Shown here: positions 46,914-57,389 of the stretch, one piece after another
Numbering within the stretch: the first letter of the stretch is position 1
Layout: each line of letters opens with the position of its first letter
Assembly (NCBI GenBank): GCA_022225965.2
Contig: JAKJXP020000101.1
Coordinates: 106,913-170,912 of the forward strand
Reading direction: 5' to 3'
DNA from: Diatrype stigma
Taxonomy: Eukaryota; Ascomycota; Sordariomycetes; Xylariales; Diatrypaceae
Length of the DNA: 64,000 nucleotides
Notes under the pieces: model-generated
Seen by the model: only the letters and a program-made list of their open reading frames with translations
Database searches by the model: none
What the model was told of the DNA's origin: nothing
Translations under genes and position numbers: made by a program

Positions 46914-49292
46914 GACTTCGAACCGGGAAGAGAGAAGAATATAATAGAGGTACGATAAGTAAAAGGGGAACGAGAGATGTGACGAAAGGAGGGAGATAGA
47001 CAGAAATCCACAATCAAAGATGAATAATATAATTACAAAGTAAACTCATATATTGATACTCTCGAGAAACGAAGCAGACCAGCTAGCATGGGGAAAGAAA
47101 AGAAGGAGGAACAAGAACGAAGTCGGCAAGCCAAGCTCGTCGCAGGCCGCCGTCTTATATACCTCCATATATCGTGATACTTTTACATGCAGGCACCTCA
47201 GACCTGGTAGTCTAGTTGCAGGCGGCTCTCAGAGGAGAATCCACCACCCCCATCCATCACGAACGAGCTCGCAGCCAATCTCCGATAGGCAATCGTTCCA
47301 CTTGCCGCTGAATTGAGGCTGCGTTGCGTGTGAGTGGGCTCTCTTGGCTCTCCTTGGCACGCTTTCTCTCCCTTCTCTGTCTGCCCAACTGTCTGGACTC
47401 TTGTCTGCGCAGGGTGGGGCCGCCTCCTTGAAACGGCGCGCTCGTCGGGGGTCGGGGTCGGGGGGTGTTCAGGGGTTGCCACTGTGGGCGCAGTGGGCGT
47501 TGAAACGCACGGGAGTAGCACGATTCCTCACGAAAGCTGCTTACGAGGTTTATGGGGAATACCTAGCTGGCGCGCGCAGTGGTGCAGCAGGGAGTGAAAC
47601 CATCACGACATGTTCTTCGCCCGCAGACAGAACACCTACATCGGTACATAGACTACCTAGACCAAGCCCCCTCCGCCTCCGGCATTTACTATTATAAAGT
47701 TATGTAGGTATGTAGGTGGGCACGTAGTTAGGCCACCCCCAGACAGGGGCTCCTTCGAAAACAAACTATTGATGTGTCAAAAGACGTGCAGCGATCCCTA
47801 ACTATGGCGATCCCCGTACATCATCACCGTCTCCACTCGCGAGGGAGCCGCGCTTGACCATATCGAGATTTCTTAGATTTCGAATCGATGCATTCGAGAA
47901 TCCTCGTTATGAACGCTCTGTCTGTCTGTTTATCTTCCCCGTTTCCCTCCCCTCCCCTCCCCTCTTCCTCGCGCCTGCAATCCATGGGTATCTTGAGTAT
48001 ATCTCCGGCTCGGTTTCATTCACGGGGCTACATCTTGTATTTTATTGATCTCAACTTGCTTCTTCGGGGATTTAAGACTCGTACGCACGTAGGCTCTTCT
48101 AAACGCTAATGCCACCTTCTCCATCCTGGGTTGCCGGCAGAGAAAAGCTTCTTTCCCCTCTAGGCCCACGGGTAATTTCATCTGGACCAAATCCTCGCTG
48201 TATGAGGAGCTGTCTAGTTAGGGTATTGGCCACTACCTTCATAGAGATAGAGGCTATTGCAATTCGTCCTAGCTCGTAGTAACCCCTGGAAATTCTCTAC
48301 GATCGCTCCAGTTACTAGTCAAAGCTTATGCCTGAGGAATATATGCCTTCTTGAAGTTAGTGCTACGTAGTAGCTGAACCTGGCCGTCGCTCTGCTCTAA
48401 TTATCTGTCGCTCTGGACCCATACAAGGAGAGTTATCGTAACAAATTAGTACGCTTACGGTGACTACGCCCGCCCGGAAACGATCTCACCCGTGAAAGAG
48501 TACGTATGCAATGCCACAGGTAGCTGATGTTTCCCCATCTGATATCTCATACTAGTATAGCCTTTTCTCTTGAAACAGAATCAATCAAAGATCGTGCCCT
48601 GTCTTTTCATCTGAAGTTCCCAATCACCTGGTTCTTTCTGAGCTGTGTTAATCTTATGGTTATTTCGTGCCTATATTTTGCCCTCATTATACGGGGCGTT
48701 CCTTAAGCCGTAAGTAAACAAACATTCGGGTTTGTTTAACTCCTTATTCAAAAGTTGTTTCTTATCGAGACCTGTCTTGCTGTTTCGCGGGCAGAGAAGC
48801 CTGTCCCATTAAACATAAAAGCAAGGCGATGGGCTGGCGCTGGTAAAGGTGAACAAAAGGGGGAGGGGAAGGGAGAGTATGAAGAGATCACTGAGATACC
48901 TGGCTGGTTCTTGGAAAGCTTGAACGTCAATTTGCGAGCTCTTAAGGAAACTCGCATCAGCTATAGATCCGAAACCTGTATATGAAAGAACGCTGGGTAG
49001 AATTCACAGTGGTACTGGGATAAGTTATCGAATTGTAATGCTTTTTGATTCATTGAGCATAGTATGGACATGTCGTCAAAAGGGGTATCTATCATTTCGT
49101 AAGAAAGACCGCCAACCATGCTGCGTCCTGCCGAGATTTATGATCCACGACATAACCACCACCTACGTTCTATATTTATACACAACAGGGGATGACGGAA
49201 CAAGATACGACTTGAAGCCATAACCGACCTGGCCATTATAGCCAGCATCGCCCTCTCTACCCCATCCCACCCCCATTCCCCTTGAACTTCCC
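46914..49292. other. Intergenic, 2.4 kb, no gene seen
   Basis: Includes the promoter of the Egh16-like gene on the left and the 3' flank of the NFKBIL1-like gene on the right. Open frames at 47198-47521, 47344-47697 and 48755-48985 have no recognisable content. CCCTCCCCTCCCCTCCCCTC lies near 47945-47965. Confidence 0.5.
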
Positions 49293-50630
49293 TCACGCCT
49301 CTTTCTTAGCCCGCATGTCTGACCACAGCTTATCGACGGCCTGGAAGACAGCCGTGACGTCCCGCAGGAGGCCGTCGTCCACTCGGCCCCCGAGCCGTTG
49401 CTGGACCTTATCGGGATGCCACCGGACGCGCTCGTCCTTGAGCCGTGCCACCGCCGTCGTCACCGAGTTATCAGTTTCCCCGGCGGCATCTTCTTGGGCT
49501 TCGACCAGCCCGCGCACGAAGAACTCCCGCACCGCGTCCGTCTTGTTGCCATCCTCGCCGTCGCGCACGTCAGCGCGGCGCCCGCTCTCCACCGGCCACG
49601 CCATGTCCGTGTCGTTCTCGAGCGGGTGGCGGCCGTTGTCGTAATCGTCATTATCATCGTTGGTGTTGGTCTTGTCGTTATTGTTGCTGTTATTCTCCCA
49701 CGCAGCCCACGCCGCCACATAGGCCTCCCACCTCTCGCGCCACCCCTTCCGGCGGCGCCTCTCCTCGCCGCGGCGCAGGCTCTCCTCCATCTCGCGCGTG
49801 AGCCGGCGGGCCTCGGTCTCCCGCGCCGCGCGCTGCTGCTTCCGCGCCTCGCGCCGCGCCCGCTCCTCCAGCAGGCCCTCGTGCGTCTTCTCCCACATCC
49901 GCTGCCGCACGTACGCCGCGTACTCCTCCTCGTCCATCTGCTCGAGTTCTCCCGCCGGGGCTTCGCCGCTACCGCCGCTGCCGCGCGAGTACACGTGCAT
50001 CGGCTGCCCGTACACCCCCTCCCAGTACGCCGCGCCCTCGTCGTCCGCCATCGCGTCGAATAGCGACGCGCGGAACGCGGCGTCTGGCGATAGGGGCGCT
50101 GGGTCGTACGGGTTTGGCGGGGTCGGGGAGCGCGTGGGCGTGCGGTGCCGGTGGTGGCGGCGCCGCTTGTGTCGGTGGTGGTGGTGGTGACGAGAACTGT
50201 CGTCTTTATCGTCGGCAGGGCGGGCTTGTTGGTCATCATATCCATGGTCGTCGTGATGTCTACGATGTCTGCGATGCCGGCGCTGGGTGGACGAAGAGTC
50301 GTGTTCCTGATTACCATCGCCGCCATCATCTGCTAGGTTAGGATCCCGACCCTCGTTCCGGTCGCGGTCCTTATTGCGGTGGCGGGATGAACGGTGTGAG
50401 CTGGAGTTTTTGGATTTAAAACGGAACTTCGAGGTCTTCCTCGGTTGCGGCTGCTGCTCGGGTGGGCGCTCCATAACCCCATTTCGATCTGCATCGTAAT
50501 GGAGCGACGGCTCTCGTGGAGGAGCTGTCGGTTCAAGGGTTTCAGATCTTTCCTCAGTGATGGGCGGTCGCTCTGGGTTTATCGAGGAGAGGATATGTCG
50601 CCGCTTTGGCGACGGCGGTGCCGTTGTCAT
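49293..50630 (-). CDS. NFKBIL1-like protein with J-domain-like C-terminus
   Basis: Intronless, 445 residues from ATG at 50630. The N-terminal half is very charged and His/Arg/Asp-rich (RRHRRHRRHHDDHGYDDQQ, HHHHHRHKRRRHHRHR), typical of nuclear RNA-associated proteins. The middle has FDAMADDEGAAYWEGVYG and a long Arg/Glu coiled-coil (ERARREARKQQRAARETEARR). The C-terminus VARLKDERVRWHPDKVQQRLGG resembles a partial J-domain around an HPD-like tripeptide, ending FQAVDKLWSDMR. This architecture matches fungal proteins named NF-kappa-B inhibitor-like 1. Function in fungi is unknown; chaperone or splicing links are guesses. It is divergent from the NSRP1-like gene. Confidence 0.72.
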   Translation of the reverse strand: MTTAPPSPKRRHILSSINPERPPITEERSETLEPTAPPREPSLHYDADRNGVMERPPEQQPQPRKTSKFRFKSKNSSSHRSSRHRNKDRDRNEGRDPNLADDGGDGNQEHDSSSTQRRHRRHRRHHDDHGYDDQQARPADDKDDSSRHHHHHRHKRRRHHRHRTPTRSPTPPNPYDPAPLSPDAAFRASLFDAMADDEGAAYWEGVYGQPMHVYSRGSGGSGEAPAGELEQMDEEEYAAYVRQRMWEKTHEGLLEERARREARKQQRAARETEARRLTREMEESLRRGEERRRRKGWRERWEAYVAAWAAWENNSNNNDKTNTNDDNDDYDNGRHPLENDTDMAWPVESGRRADVRDGEDGNKTDAVREFFVRGLVEAQEDAAGETDNSVTTAVARLKDERVRWHPDKVQQRLGGRVDDGLLRDVTAVFQAVDKLWSDMRAKKEA

Positions 50631-51129
50631 CGTCGCATTATTCTGTTGTATGTGTGTATCGTAGGGTTGTTTTCCCTGAGTGCCTCGTCTGGTGTTGCTT
50701 CATCGGTAGCCGTAAATGGAGATACGTAATGACGTGAGTCGAACTTCGAAGTGACCGGCACTGGGTACCTAAAAAAAGTCCTAGGCTACTAGGTAGCCTA
50801 AAGATTGGCATATGATGGAAGACCTAGGCTACATACATACATATACATAGTGGACACACGTAGCTAGGTAGTGGTGGCTGGTGCTTCCGGAATATACATA
50901 CATACATACATATATGTCGGCAGTTACCTACCTTCCTGGGACGTCGAAGCAAACGCCACTTTCCGATACTTACCTAACCATTGAACATAATCATCGCCTT
51001 GATACGTCAATAAGAAGCAGCTGAAGGTTTCAACCTCGCGGAGATTTTGGATGGCGCGATGATCTGTTAGCAATACTTTATCAATCTATTCTGTTAATAC
51101 ACCCTCCCTCATAATTTTACTGCATCGCA
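50631..51129. promoter_or_regulatory. Divergent promoter region NFKBIL1-like / NSRP1-like
   Basis: 499 bp between two outward genes whose products both look nuclear and RNA-related. ACATACATAC and TACCTACC tracts lie at 50831-50935. No defined site claimed. Confidence 0.5.
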
Positions 51130-52407
51130 ATGAGCAAACCAGGGCTGTCGTTTGGTCTCAACTTGACCAAGAAGCCTGGAGCTTCTAAGGGGTCTGCACC
51201 GCCAAAACGAAAACCAATGTTTGGGCAGGATGATGACGGTTCAGACGACGATACGAAGGGGGAGGACACCAATGGCGCGCAGGAAATTTCAGAACTAGAC
51301 GACTTCCCCACACAGTCGAGCGATTCCGGGCGCAAAAAGCCAGCACCCAAAACATCCAAGAACGGCCCGCCCTCACAGCCGCCGAGCAAGTCCAAGAAGG
51401 CCCAGCAGCAGCCCATCAGCGTGTACGGAGACCTATCGAGCGCGCTCGAGTCCAAGCGGCACCGGCAGGCGGCGGAGGAGCTGGACCCGTCGATTTACGA
51501 CTACGACGCGGTGTACGACTCGCTGAAGCCGCAGGAGCAGGAGAAAGACAAGGCAGCGGCGGCGGCGGACGCGGAACGGCGACCCAAGTACATGAAGAGC
51601 CTGATGGAATCGGCGGCGGTGCGGCGGCGCGACGCGCTGATCGCCGAGGAGAAGAAGATCGCGCGCGAGCGCGCCGAGGAGGGCGACGAGTACGCCGATA
51701 AGGAGAAGTTCGTTACTGAGGCGTATAAGAAGCAGCAGGAGGAGAACCGGCGTATCGAGGAGGAGGAGCGCCGGCGCGAGGAGCAAGAGGCCGCCAAGAA
51801 CAAGGGCGGCGGCATGACGGCCTTCTACAAGGACCTCCTGGAGCGCGGCGACCAGCGGCACGCCGAGGTCCTCAAGGCGGCCGAGGAGCGCTCGAAGCTC
51901 GGCCCGGAACAAAGGCAAAAACAGGAGGAAGAGGAACAGGCGCAGCAGGAAGAGAACAAGGCCAAGACAGCGACGGACAAGGCGAGGGAGATCAATGCCA
52001 AGGGCGGCCATATCGCCATCAACGAGGACGGCGAGGTCGTCGACAAGCGCGAGCTGCTGAAGGGCGGGCTCAACGTGGCCGCCAAGAAGAAGGCGGACCC
52101 TCGGGAGGACGAGCGCAGGAGAGAGGCGGCGGCGGAGCGGCGAGACAGCGAAGCCCGGTCCGGGCGCGGGCTCGTCGGCGCGGGCGGCGGCAAGCAGGCC
52201 ATGCGCGAGCGGCAGTCGCGCATGATGGAGGCGCAGCTGCAGCAGGCGCTCAAGCGGACGCTGGAGCAGGAGGCCGAGGAGCAGGCCAAAGTCGAGCACG
52301 CCGCCAAGAGCCGGAAGACCGGCGCGGACATCTCGAGCGCCAAAGAGCGTTACCTGGCGCGGAAGCGGGCGGCCGAGGAGGAGAAGGAGAAGAACAACAA
52401 GAAATAG
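51130..52407 (+). CDS. Nuclear speckle splicing regulator 1-like protein (DUF2040)
   Basis: Intronless, 425 residues. Start MSKPGLSFGLNLTKKPG is typical of the family. An acidic and Ser-rich region leads to the conserved DUF2040/NSRP1 block: SIYDYDAVYDSLK, RRPKYMKSLMESAAVRRRD, EEGDEYADKEKFVTEAYKKQ and GGGMTAFYKDLLERGDQRH. The remaining half is a highly charged Glu/Arg/Lys coiled coil with a KRTLEQEAEEQ segment and a basic C-terminus (AEEEKEKNNKK). Animal NSRP1 is a nuclear-speckle protein that modulates alternative splicing; the fungal role is inferred from homology. The GC-rich antisense frames over it are shadows. Confidence 0.87.
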   Translation: MSKPGLSFGLNLTKKPGASKGSAPPKRKPMFGQDDDGSDDDTKGEDTNGAQEISELDDFPTQSSDSGRKKPAPKTSKNGPPSQPPSKSKKAQQQPISVYGDLSSALESKRHRQAAEELDPSIYDYDAVYDSLKPQEQEKDKAAAAADAERRPKYMKSLMESAAVRRRDALIAEEKKIARERAEEGDEYADKEKFVTEAYKKQQEENRRIEEEERRREEQEAAKNKGGGMTAFYKDLLERGDQRHAEVLKAAEERSKLGPEQRQKQEEEEQAQQEENKAKTATDKAREINAKGGHIAINEDGEVVDKRELLKGGLNVAAKKKADPREDERRREAAAERRDSEARSGRGLVGAGGGKQAMRERQSRMMEAQLQQALKRTLEQEAEEQAKVEHAAKSRKTGADISSAKERYLARKRAAEEEKEKNNKK

Positions 52408-52793
52408 AACGGGGAAGAAAGCAGAGAGAAAGAAAGGGGACTTGCGACGTGCTCGTGAGTAGAAATAGATACCCATTGCTGCTTTCGTTGAATGCGACCT
52501 CCGGTAGAGGCTGCTCAAATAAATATATATACAAGTTGTACGTACACTCCATCCTTATGCCGTTCCGTTTCCATGTCCCCGTCCCCTCTTTGACTCGTTC
52601 GTGTAGGTCTATGTATGTGTAGACCGTCGTCGCGTACTGCTATCCTACTTGTGTGTCCCCATTCCCGAATTGTGTTATACAATGAGAATACTCCCACCTA
52701 TATAGGTAGGTATATCTATCCATATGCGGGCAGATATTCCCTCCTTTGGCGCTTCAGCCTGACCGACTGCCTCGTTCAGGATGCGAAGGAATC
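52408..52793. other. Convergent intergenic region
   Basis: 386 bp of 3' flanks of the NSRP1-like and TIM13 genes. TATATAGGTAGGTATATC lies near 52700. No gene seen. Confidence 0.5.
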
Positions 52794-53173
52794 TTATTGT
52801 TCCCGCTGTAACCGGCTGATGTAGGTTGTGCTGACCTGGTTCCATGCCGCCATGTACTTCTCCATGCACTGCGAGAAGCAGGTCTGCTCGCCGCTCGACA
52901 GGGATGCGTTCGGCTTGGGGACGCATTTTTGGAAGCAATGCTCGTTGATTTTCTATTGTGCGATTCCGCAAGCCCCGGTCAGCTCGGCTCTGTATTTGCG
53001 CCACGATATTCCGATGGTCATATGCTAAGGAAATCGAAGGCTGCCGCTACGGGGCAGAGAAAGATCGCCCAAGGGGAAGGATATCCTACCTCAATTAACT
53101 GCCGCGCATTGTTCATTGCATATTGCGTCTGAACTTGCTTCATCACCTCGCTCTTGACGGATTCGGAGTCCAT
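52794..53173 (-). CDS. tim13: Mitochondrial import chaperone Tim13
   Basis: Two exons, 53173-53090 and 52952-52794, with a 137-nt intron, encode 80 residues. The N-terminal helix [20 protein letters not shown] is followed by [22 protein letters not shown] and the second pair [16 protein letters not shown]. The twin CX3C motif with an 18-residue spacing and [11 protein letters not shown] are Tim13 hallmarks. Tim13 assembles with Tim8 into a 70-kDa hexamer in the intermembrane space that escorts Tim23-type and beta-barrel precursors. Its partner gene TIM8 lies at 5005-5377. The ATG at 53173 is chosen because upstream in-frame codons have no ATG. Confidence 0.93.
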
Positions 53174-53789
53174 GTTCGCGGTTGTGCCTTTATGTGTGGA
53201 AGTTACTGGGGGAGAAGTAAGCGACAAGAAGGTAGGGATTCGTAGGTAAAACGAATGTGACGTTGATATTTCAATGAATATTTTTGTGATTCAAACTGAG
53301 ACGTCGAACTATAAAACTTGAAGCCTTCGTCATTTATCCATAGTGCGTATGTCAAGCTGCAAGCAAGCCAAAGCCAAAGCTATTTGCCTGAAAAGCAGGG
53401 ATTCGTTATCGTTCCTAGCTACCCCACATGTGCCGGATAAGAGCTGTGGCTGATGACGCTAATCACGGACATTGGGACTTGCTCTACCGACCGCTGGGTA
53501 GGGGTTGTATGTAGTCTAGTTAGGTATTACCGTATTAGGTACTAGCCTATCTAGGTGTGGTTAGTTGCCACTGGTTGCCCTGCGCAACAAGCGTTGTCAC
53601 TAGTGGAAACAACCCTCAACTGCCCCAGCTACCTGCAAAGTGAGTTGGTATTTCTACTCCCACCGACACAGCCTATTTCTGTCCAGTGCCTCCAATCGGT
53701 AGTAAACTTTTACTTAGCAAAACATCAGAGAGAGCATCTAACGAGGGGCGTTGAGTTGTTTTCAGTTTCAAGGATTCTTCATTATCACG
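53174..53789. promoter_or_regulatory. Divergent promoter region TIM13 / Aurora kinase
   Basis: 616 bp between outward-facing genes. AAGCCAAAGCCAAAGC near 53365 and TAGGTA tracts near 53520-53550 stand out. No specific binding site claimed. Confidence 0.45.
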
Positions 53790-55213
53790 ATGGCTGCACG
53801 CACATTGGAGGCTCGTTTCGAGCGTATGTCCGTTAATGATGAGAACGATCCTGGCGATGGCACCAAGCACTACCAGAAATCGAAGGTATACACAGATCCG
53901 ATCTCCATCCGACAAGGACACCGCAGCTAGCTCTTCACTTCTTCCTTGACGACATATGCTTACTCCATGTTCAGGTCGCCGCCACAACATCATCACAACT
54001 AGGAGCCGGCTCCAGTCGCCCTAATCTCTACAAGGTTGCTCTGCAAGCACAGAGCACAAACACCGTCACAGCAGCAGTTACACTCCCATCGCAAGCAGCA
54101 CAGCGGAAAGGATCACAACCCTCATCACCAACCCGGAAACCACTCCCAACCGCGGCGGCGGCAGCGGCGGCGGCATCATCATCAGCAACAGCATCGAGGG
54201 CATCCGACGAGGTGGTCCACGTGGAGCGGAAGTCGGCGACGCTGATCGAGCAGCCCTCGCTGCCGAAGCAGTTCCACCTGGGCATGTTCGAGATCGGGCG
54301 GCCGCTGGGCAAGGGCAAGTTCGGGCGGGTGTACCTGGCGCGGGAGCGGACGAACGGGTTCATCTGCGCGCTCAAGGTGCTGCACAAGAACGAGCTGCAG
54401 CAGGGGCGGGTGGAGCGGCAGGTGCGGCGGGAGATTGAGATCCAGAGCAACCTGCGGCACCCGAACATCCTGCAGCTGTACGGGCACTTCCACGACAGCA
54501 AGCGGGTCTTCCTCATCATCGAGTTCGCCGGCAAGGGCGAGCTGTACAAGCACCTGCGGCGGGAGAACCGGTTCCCCGAGTGGAAGGCGTCGCAGTACAT
54601 CGCGCAGATGGCCAGCGCGCTGCGGTACCTGCACCGCAAGCACGTCATCCACCGCGACATCAAGCCCGAGAACATACTCGTCGGCATCCACGGCGAGATC
54701 AAGCTGTCCGACTTCGGCTGGAGCGTCCACGCCCCCAACAGCCGCCGCCAGACCATGTGCGGCACCCTCGACTACCTGCCGCCCGAGATGATCAAGCCCG
54801 GCTCCGCCGATAACACCTACAACGAGAAGGTCGACCTCTGGAGTCTCGGCGTGCTGACGTACGAGTTCCTCGTCGGCGAGGCCCCCTTCGAGGACACCCC
54901 CGTCATGACGCACCGCCGCATTGCCAGGGCCGACATGACCATCCCCTCGTTCGTCAGCCCCGAGGCGCGCGACCTGATCAAGAGAGTGAGTTCTGCCCTT
55001 TCTCTTCTGTTCGATTCCCATCTCCCTACCTGCCCATCGACGCTGCATTGTTGTGGCCTTTGAAGACTAGAAATGCTGACAGTATCTGATCAATAGCTCC
55101 TCGTCCTGGACCCCGAGAAGCGGATACCCCTGGAACAAGTCCAGACGCATCCCTGGATCCTCAAGCACTGCGTCAAGGGGGAGCGGGCGGCCAACCGGGA
55201 GAAGTCGAAGTAA
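53790..55213 (+). CDS. Aurora/Ipl1-type serine/threonine kinase
   Basis: Three exons, 53790-53885, 53975-54985 and 55097-55213, encode 407 residues. The N-terminal 110 residues are Ala/Ser/Thr-rich and probably disordered ([17 protein letters not shown]). The kinase domain begins [18 protein letters not shown] with the Gly-loop. It continues with the ATP lysine in [16 protein letters not shown], the DFG motif in [12 protein letters not shown], an activation loop [16 protein letters not shown] and [14 protein letters not shown]. The [19 protein letters not shown] start and the DFGWSVHAP tract are characteristic of Aurora kinases. As in yeast Ipl1 it should be the catalytic subunit of the chromosomal passenger complex and correct kinetochore-microtubule attachments. 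Filamentous fungi usually have one Aurora kinase. Confidence 0.95.
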
Positions 55214-55679
55214 TGTACGATTGGTTCGGCCTGTATTTTGTGACGAGCTACATGGAAATTGTGCTTTCATTCGTTGTGGGGTTTATGGGCAGGCGTTTTT
55301 TGATGGTTTCGGACGGCATGGGGTTTATTCGAGTCATGGAGTTTTTTGGTTAATGCATAGTTAAGGGCATACAAGAGAGCCGGTCCTTCCATAGCGAGCA
55401 TCAATACAACCAAGTGTTATTCTTTCAGGGACAAGAAAGCGTGCAACTTGGAACATGGAATTCGAGTTGCAATGGCTGTTTAATGACTCCTAACTCCATC
55501 CATCCATCCACCCCACCCGCCGCTTTGCTCTCATGCCCTTGGAGAGATTAGTAGTAGTACATTGGTTACCCTGCTTGGGTTGTTTTTGATCGTCGTGTTA
55601 TCTCATCATTTAGATATTTCATCCTCCCCTCCTTCCCTCTCGAAGGCGCTTCTCTCCCTCCCTCAAATTCTTCCGCCCG
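55214..55679. other. Convergent intergenic region
   Basis: 466 bp between the 3' ends of the Aurora and ATP23 genes. ATCCATCCATCCA near 55497 is a short repeat. No gene seen. Confidence 0.5.
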
Positions 55680-56681
55680 TCATCTGTAGATGTCGTCGAA
55701 CGGCCGCGTATCGGAAAAGCAGGAGTCCCACACCTGGTTGACGACCTTGACGGCCTGCACGTCGTCCTTGCACCGCGGCCGCGCCATGACGGACTCGACG
55801 GCCCGCTGGCGCACGCACTCCTGGAACTGCTGCGCCAGCTTCCAGTTGCCGCGCGCGAACTCCCGCGTCCACCGGCACTCGCCACTCAGCATCGAGGCCC
55901 TGATCTGTGGTTCCCGGCGCATATTGTGTCAGCCCAAGCCCAACCGACTATTATTTCACTTTTCCATCTATCCCACCCTTCCTCCATGGCCTGGAAAAGG
56001 GGAGAAAGAAAGGAAAAACCAAAAATAAGACAAAATAAAACTCACCTCCGTGCACGCGGCGTGCTTCAGGTCCCTATCGCCGACCCAGTCGACCTTCCAC
56101 CGCAGGGCGTCCCAGGCGTGGATCATCTCGTGGGAGAGGGTGTCCTCGAGGTGGCTGCGGTCGCGGATCTCGTTGGAGCAGATGAGGATGCCGTGGGCGG
56201 GGGAGAAGCCGCCGCTCTGGCGGTGGACGGCGCCGTCCTCGGTCAGGCGGGCGGGGCAGCGGCGGCAGACGACGTTGTCGGCGTCGAGCTCGCCGCCCAG
56301 GTCGCGGATCTTCTGGCGCATGAACACGACGGTCGGCGAGTGCCGGAACAGCCAGTCCCGCCACGCCTCGCACCGCTCCCGGTCCCGCACCTCGTGCACC
56401 CGGTACCGCTGCTCCCGGTAGTGGAACGTCCCCTCGTCCGTGATCTGCCCCGTGATGATCTTGAAGTAGTTCACCCACCACGCCGCCTCCGGGTTGAAGC
56501 CCGTGCGCGCCGGGTCGTTGCGCACGATCGAGGGAAGGCGCACGGGAGCGGGTGATGTTGACGATGGGGGTGCGGCGGTCTCGGTGGACGTGGGCGTGGG
56601 CGTGGGTGCGGATGTGGATGTGGATGTAGATGGTGCGCTTGCCGCGGGGGCCGTCGTTGCCGTGGCGGAGGAGTCGGCCAT
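55680..56681 (-). CDS. atp23: Mitochondrial inner-membrane metalloprotease Atp23
   Basis: Two exons, 56681-56046 and 55904-55680, encode 286 residues. A Ser/Thr/Pro/Ala-rich N-terminus (about 45 residues) precedes the conserved domain. The zinc-protease signature HEMIH lies in [17 protein letters not shown]. Upstream are VVCRRCP and [16 protein letters not shown], and downstream cysteines in HAACTEIRAS, ECRWTRE and QECVRQR. Atp23 resides in the intermembrane space, processes the Atp6 precursor and helps assemble the ATP synthase FO part; it also degrades Ups lipid-transfer proteins. Several conserved cysteines form disulfides through Mia40, the route also used by Tim8 and Tim13. It is divergent from the glutamate 5-kinase gene. 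Confidence 0.94.
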
Positions 56682-57389
56682 CTTGTGGTTGGGTGCTGGG
56701 CGAGGTATCCCGAGGTGGTTATGATGTCGTGTCCGTGTCCGTGTCCGTGTTCTTCAGTATAACCGCTACCGTCTTGACTGCTTCGCAGGAAGGAATACTG
56801 ATCCAACAATCCGAATTGTTTAAAGATAAAGACTGGCGGCTGATATCTGAAGATGGAGATGCTGATGGAGATGCTGATGGAGATGCTGATAGAAGACTCA
56901 GTGACGAACGTGGTCAATGCTCAAATCGTTTGGGTAAGGAGCGGACGGCGGAAGATAAAAAGGTGGATCCCGTACGAAGTATTTGGACCCCCAGACCCCC
57001 AGACCCCCTGGACTCCGAAGCCGGTTCGCGTCCAATTGGAAATGCTGCCGCTGCCGCCTCCCGCTCCATCGCATCCCTTCATGCTCAGTGGAATGTTCAG
57101 TGGAGAACAAGGCGATTCGACAAAAGCAAAGAACGTGCCCTGACGATGACAAGTTCGGTGGAAACTGCGGGTGACGCATCGCATTGTAAGCATGCCCGTC
57201 TGCTTTTACGTATTTACTTGTTCGCTGATTTGCTCTGTTGCTTTTACTTTCCCTTAGTCTCACTATTAAGTCTCACAGTTCACTCGCTGCGGGACGTGGT
57301 TCATGACTTATTCGACGAGCGTCGGATTATACCAAGTTAAGCAGTAGTCGAGTCACATGGTAGCTAATGTTGCTCCTCGATCCGCAGAC
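56682..57389. promoter_or_regulatory. Divergent promoter region ATP23 / glutamate 5-kinase
   Basis: 708 bp. Contains GTCCGT hexamer units at about 56728-56750 and three perfect 12-bp GATGGAGATGCT copies at 56852-56887. A run of CCCCCAGACCCCCAGACCCC lies near 56990. No gene is supported, although a frame stays open at 56630-57340. Confidence 0.45.
56852..56890. repeat. 12-bp tandem repeat (GATGGAGATGCT)3
   Basis: Three perfect copies plus GAT of a fourth, in the ATP23/glutamate 5-kinase intergenic region. Confidence 0.95.

Noticed and set aside
51433..52518. 361-codon Leu-rich antisense frame over the NSRP1-like gene
   Set aside because: Leu runs arise from the complement of Glu/Lys codons; no membrane-protein family resemblance.
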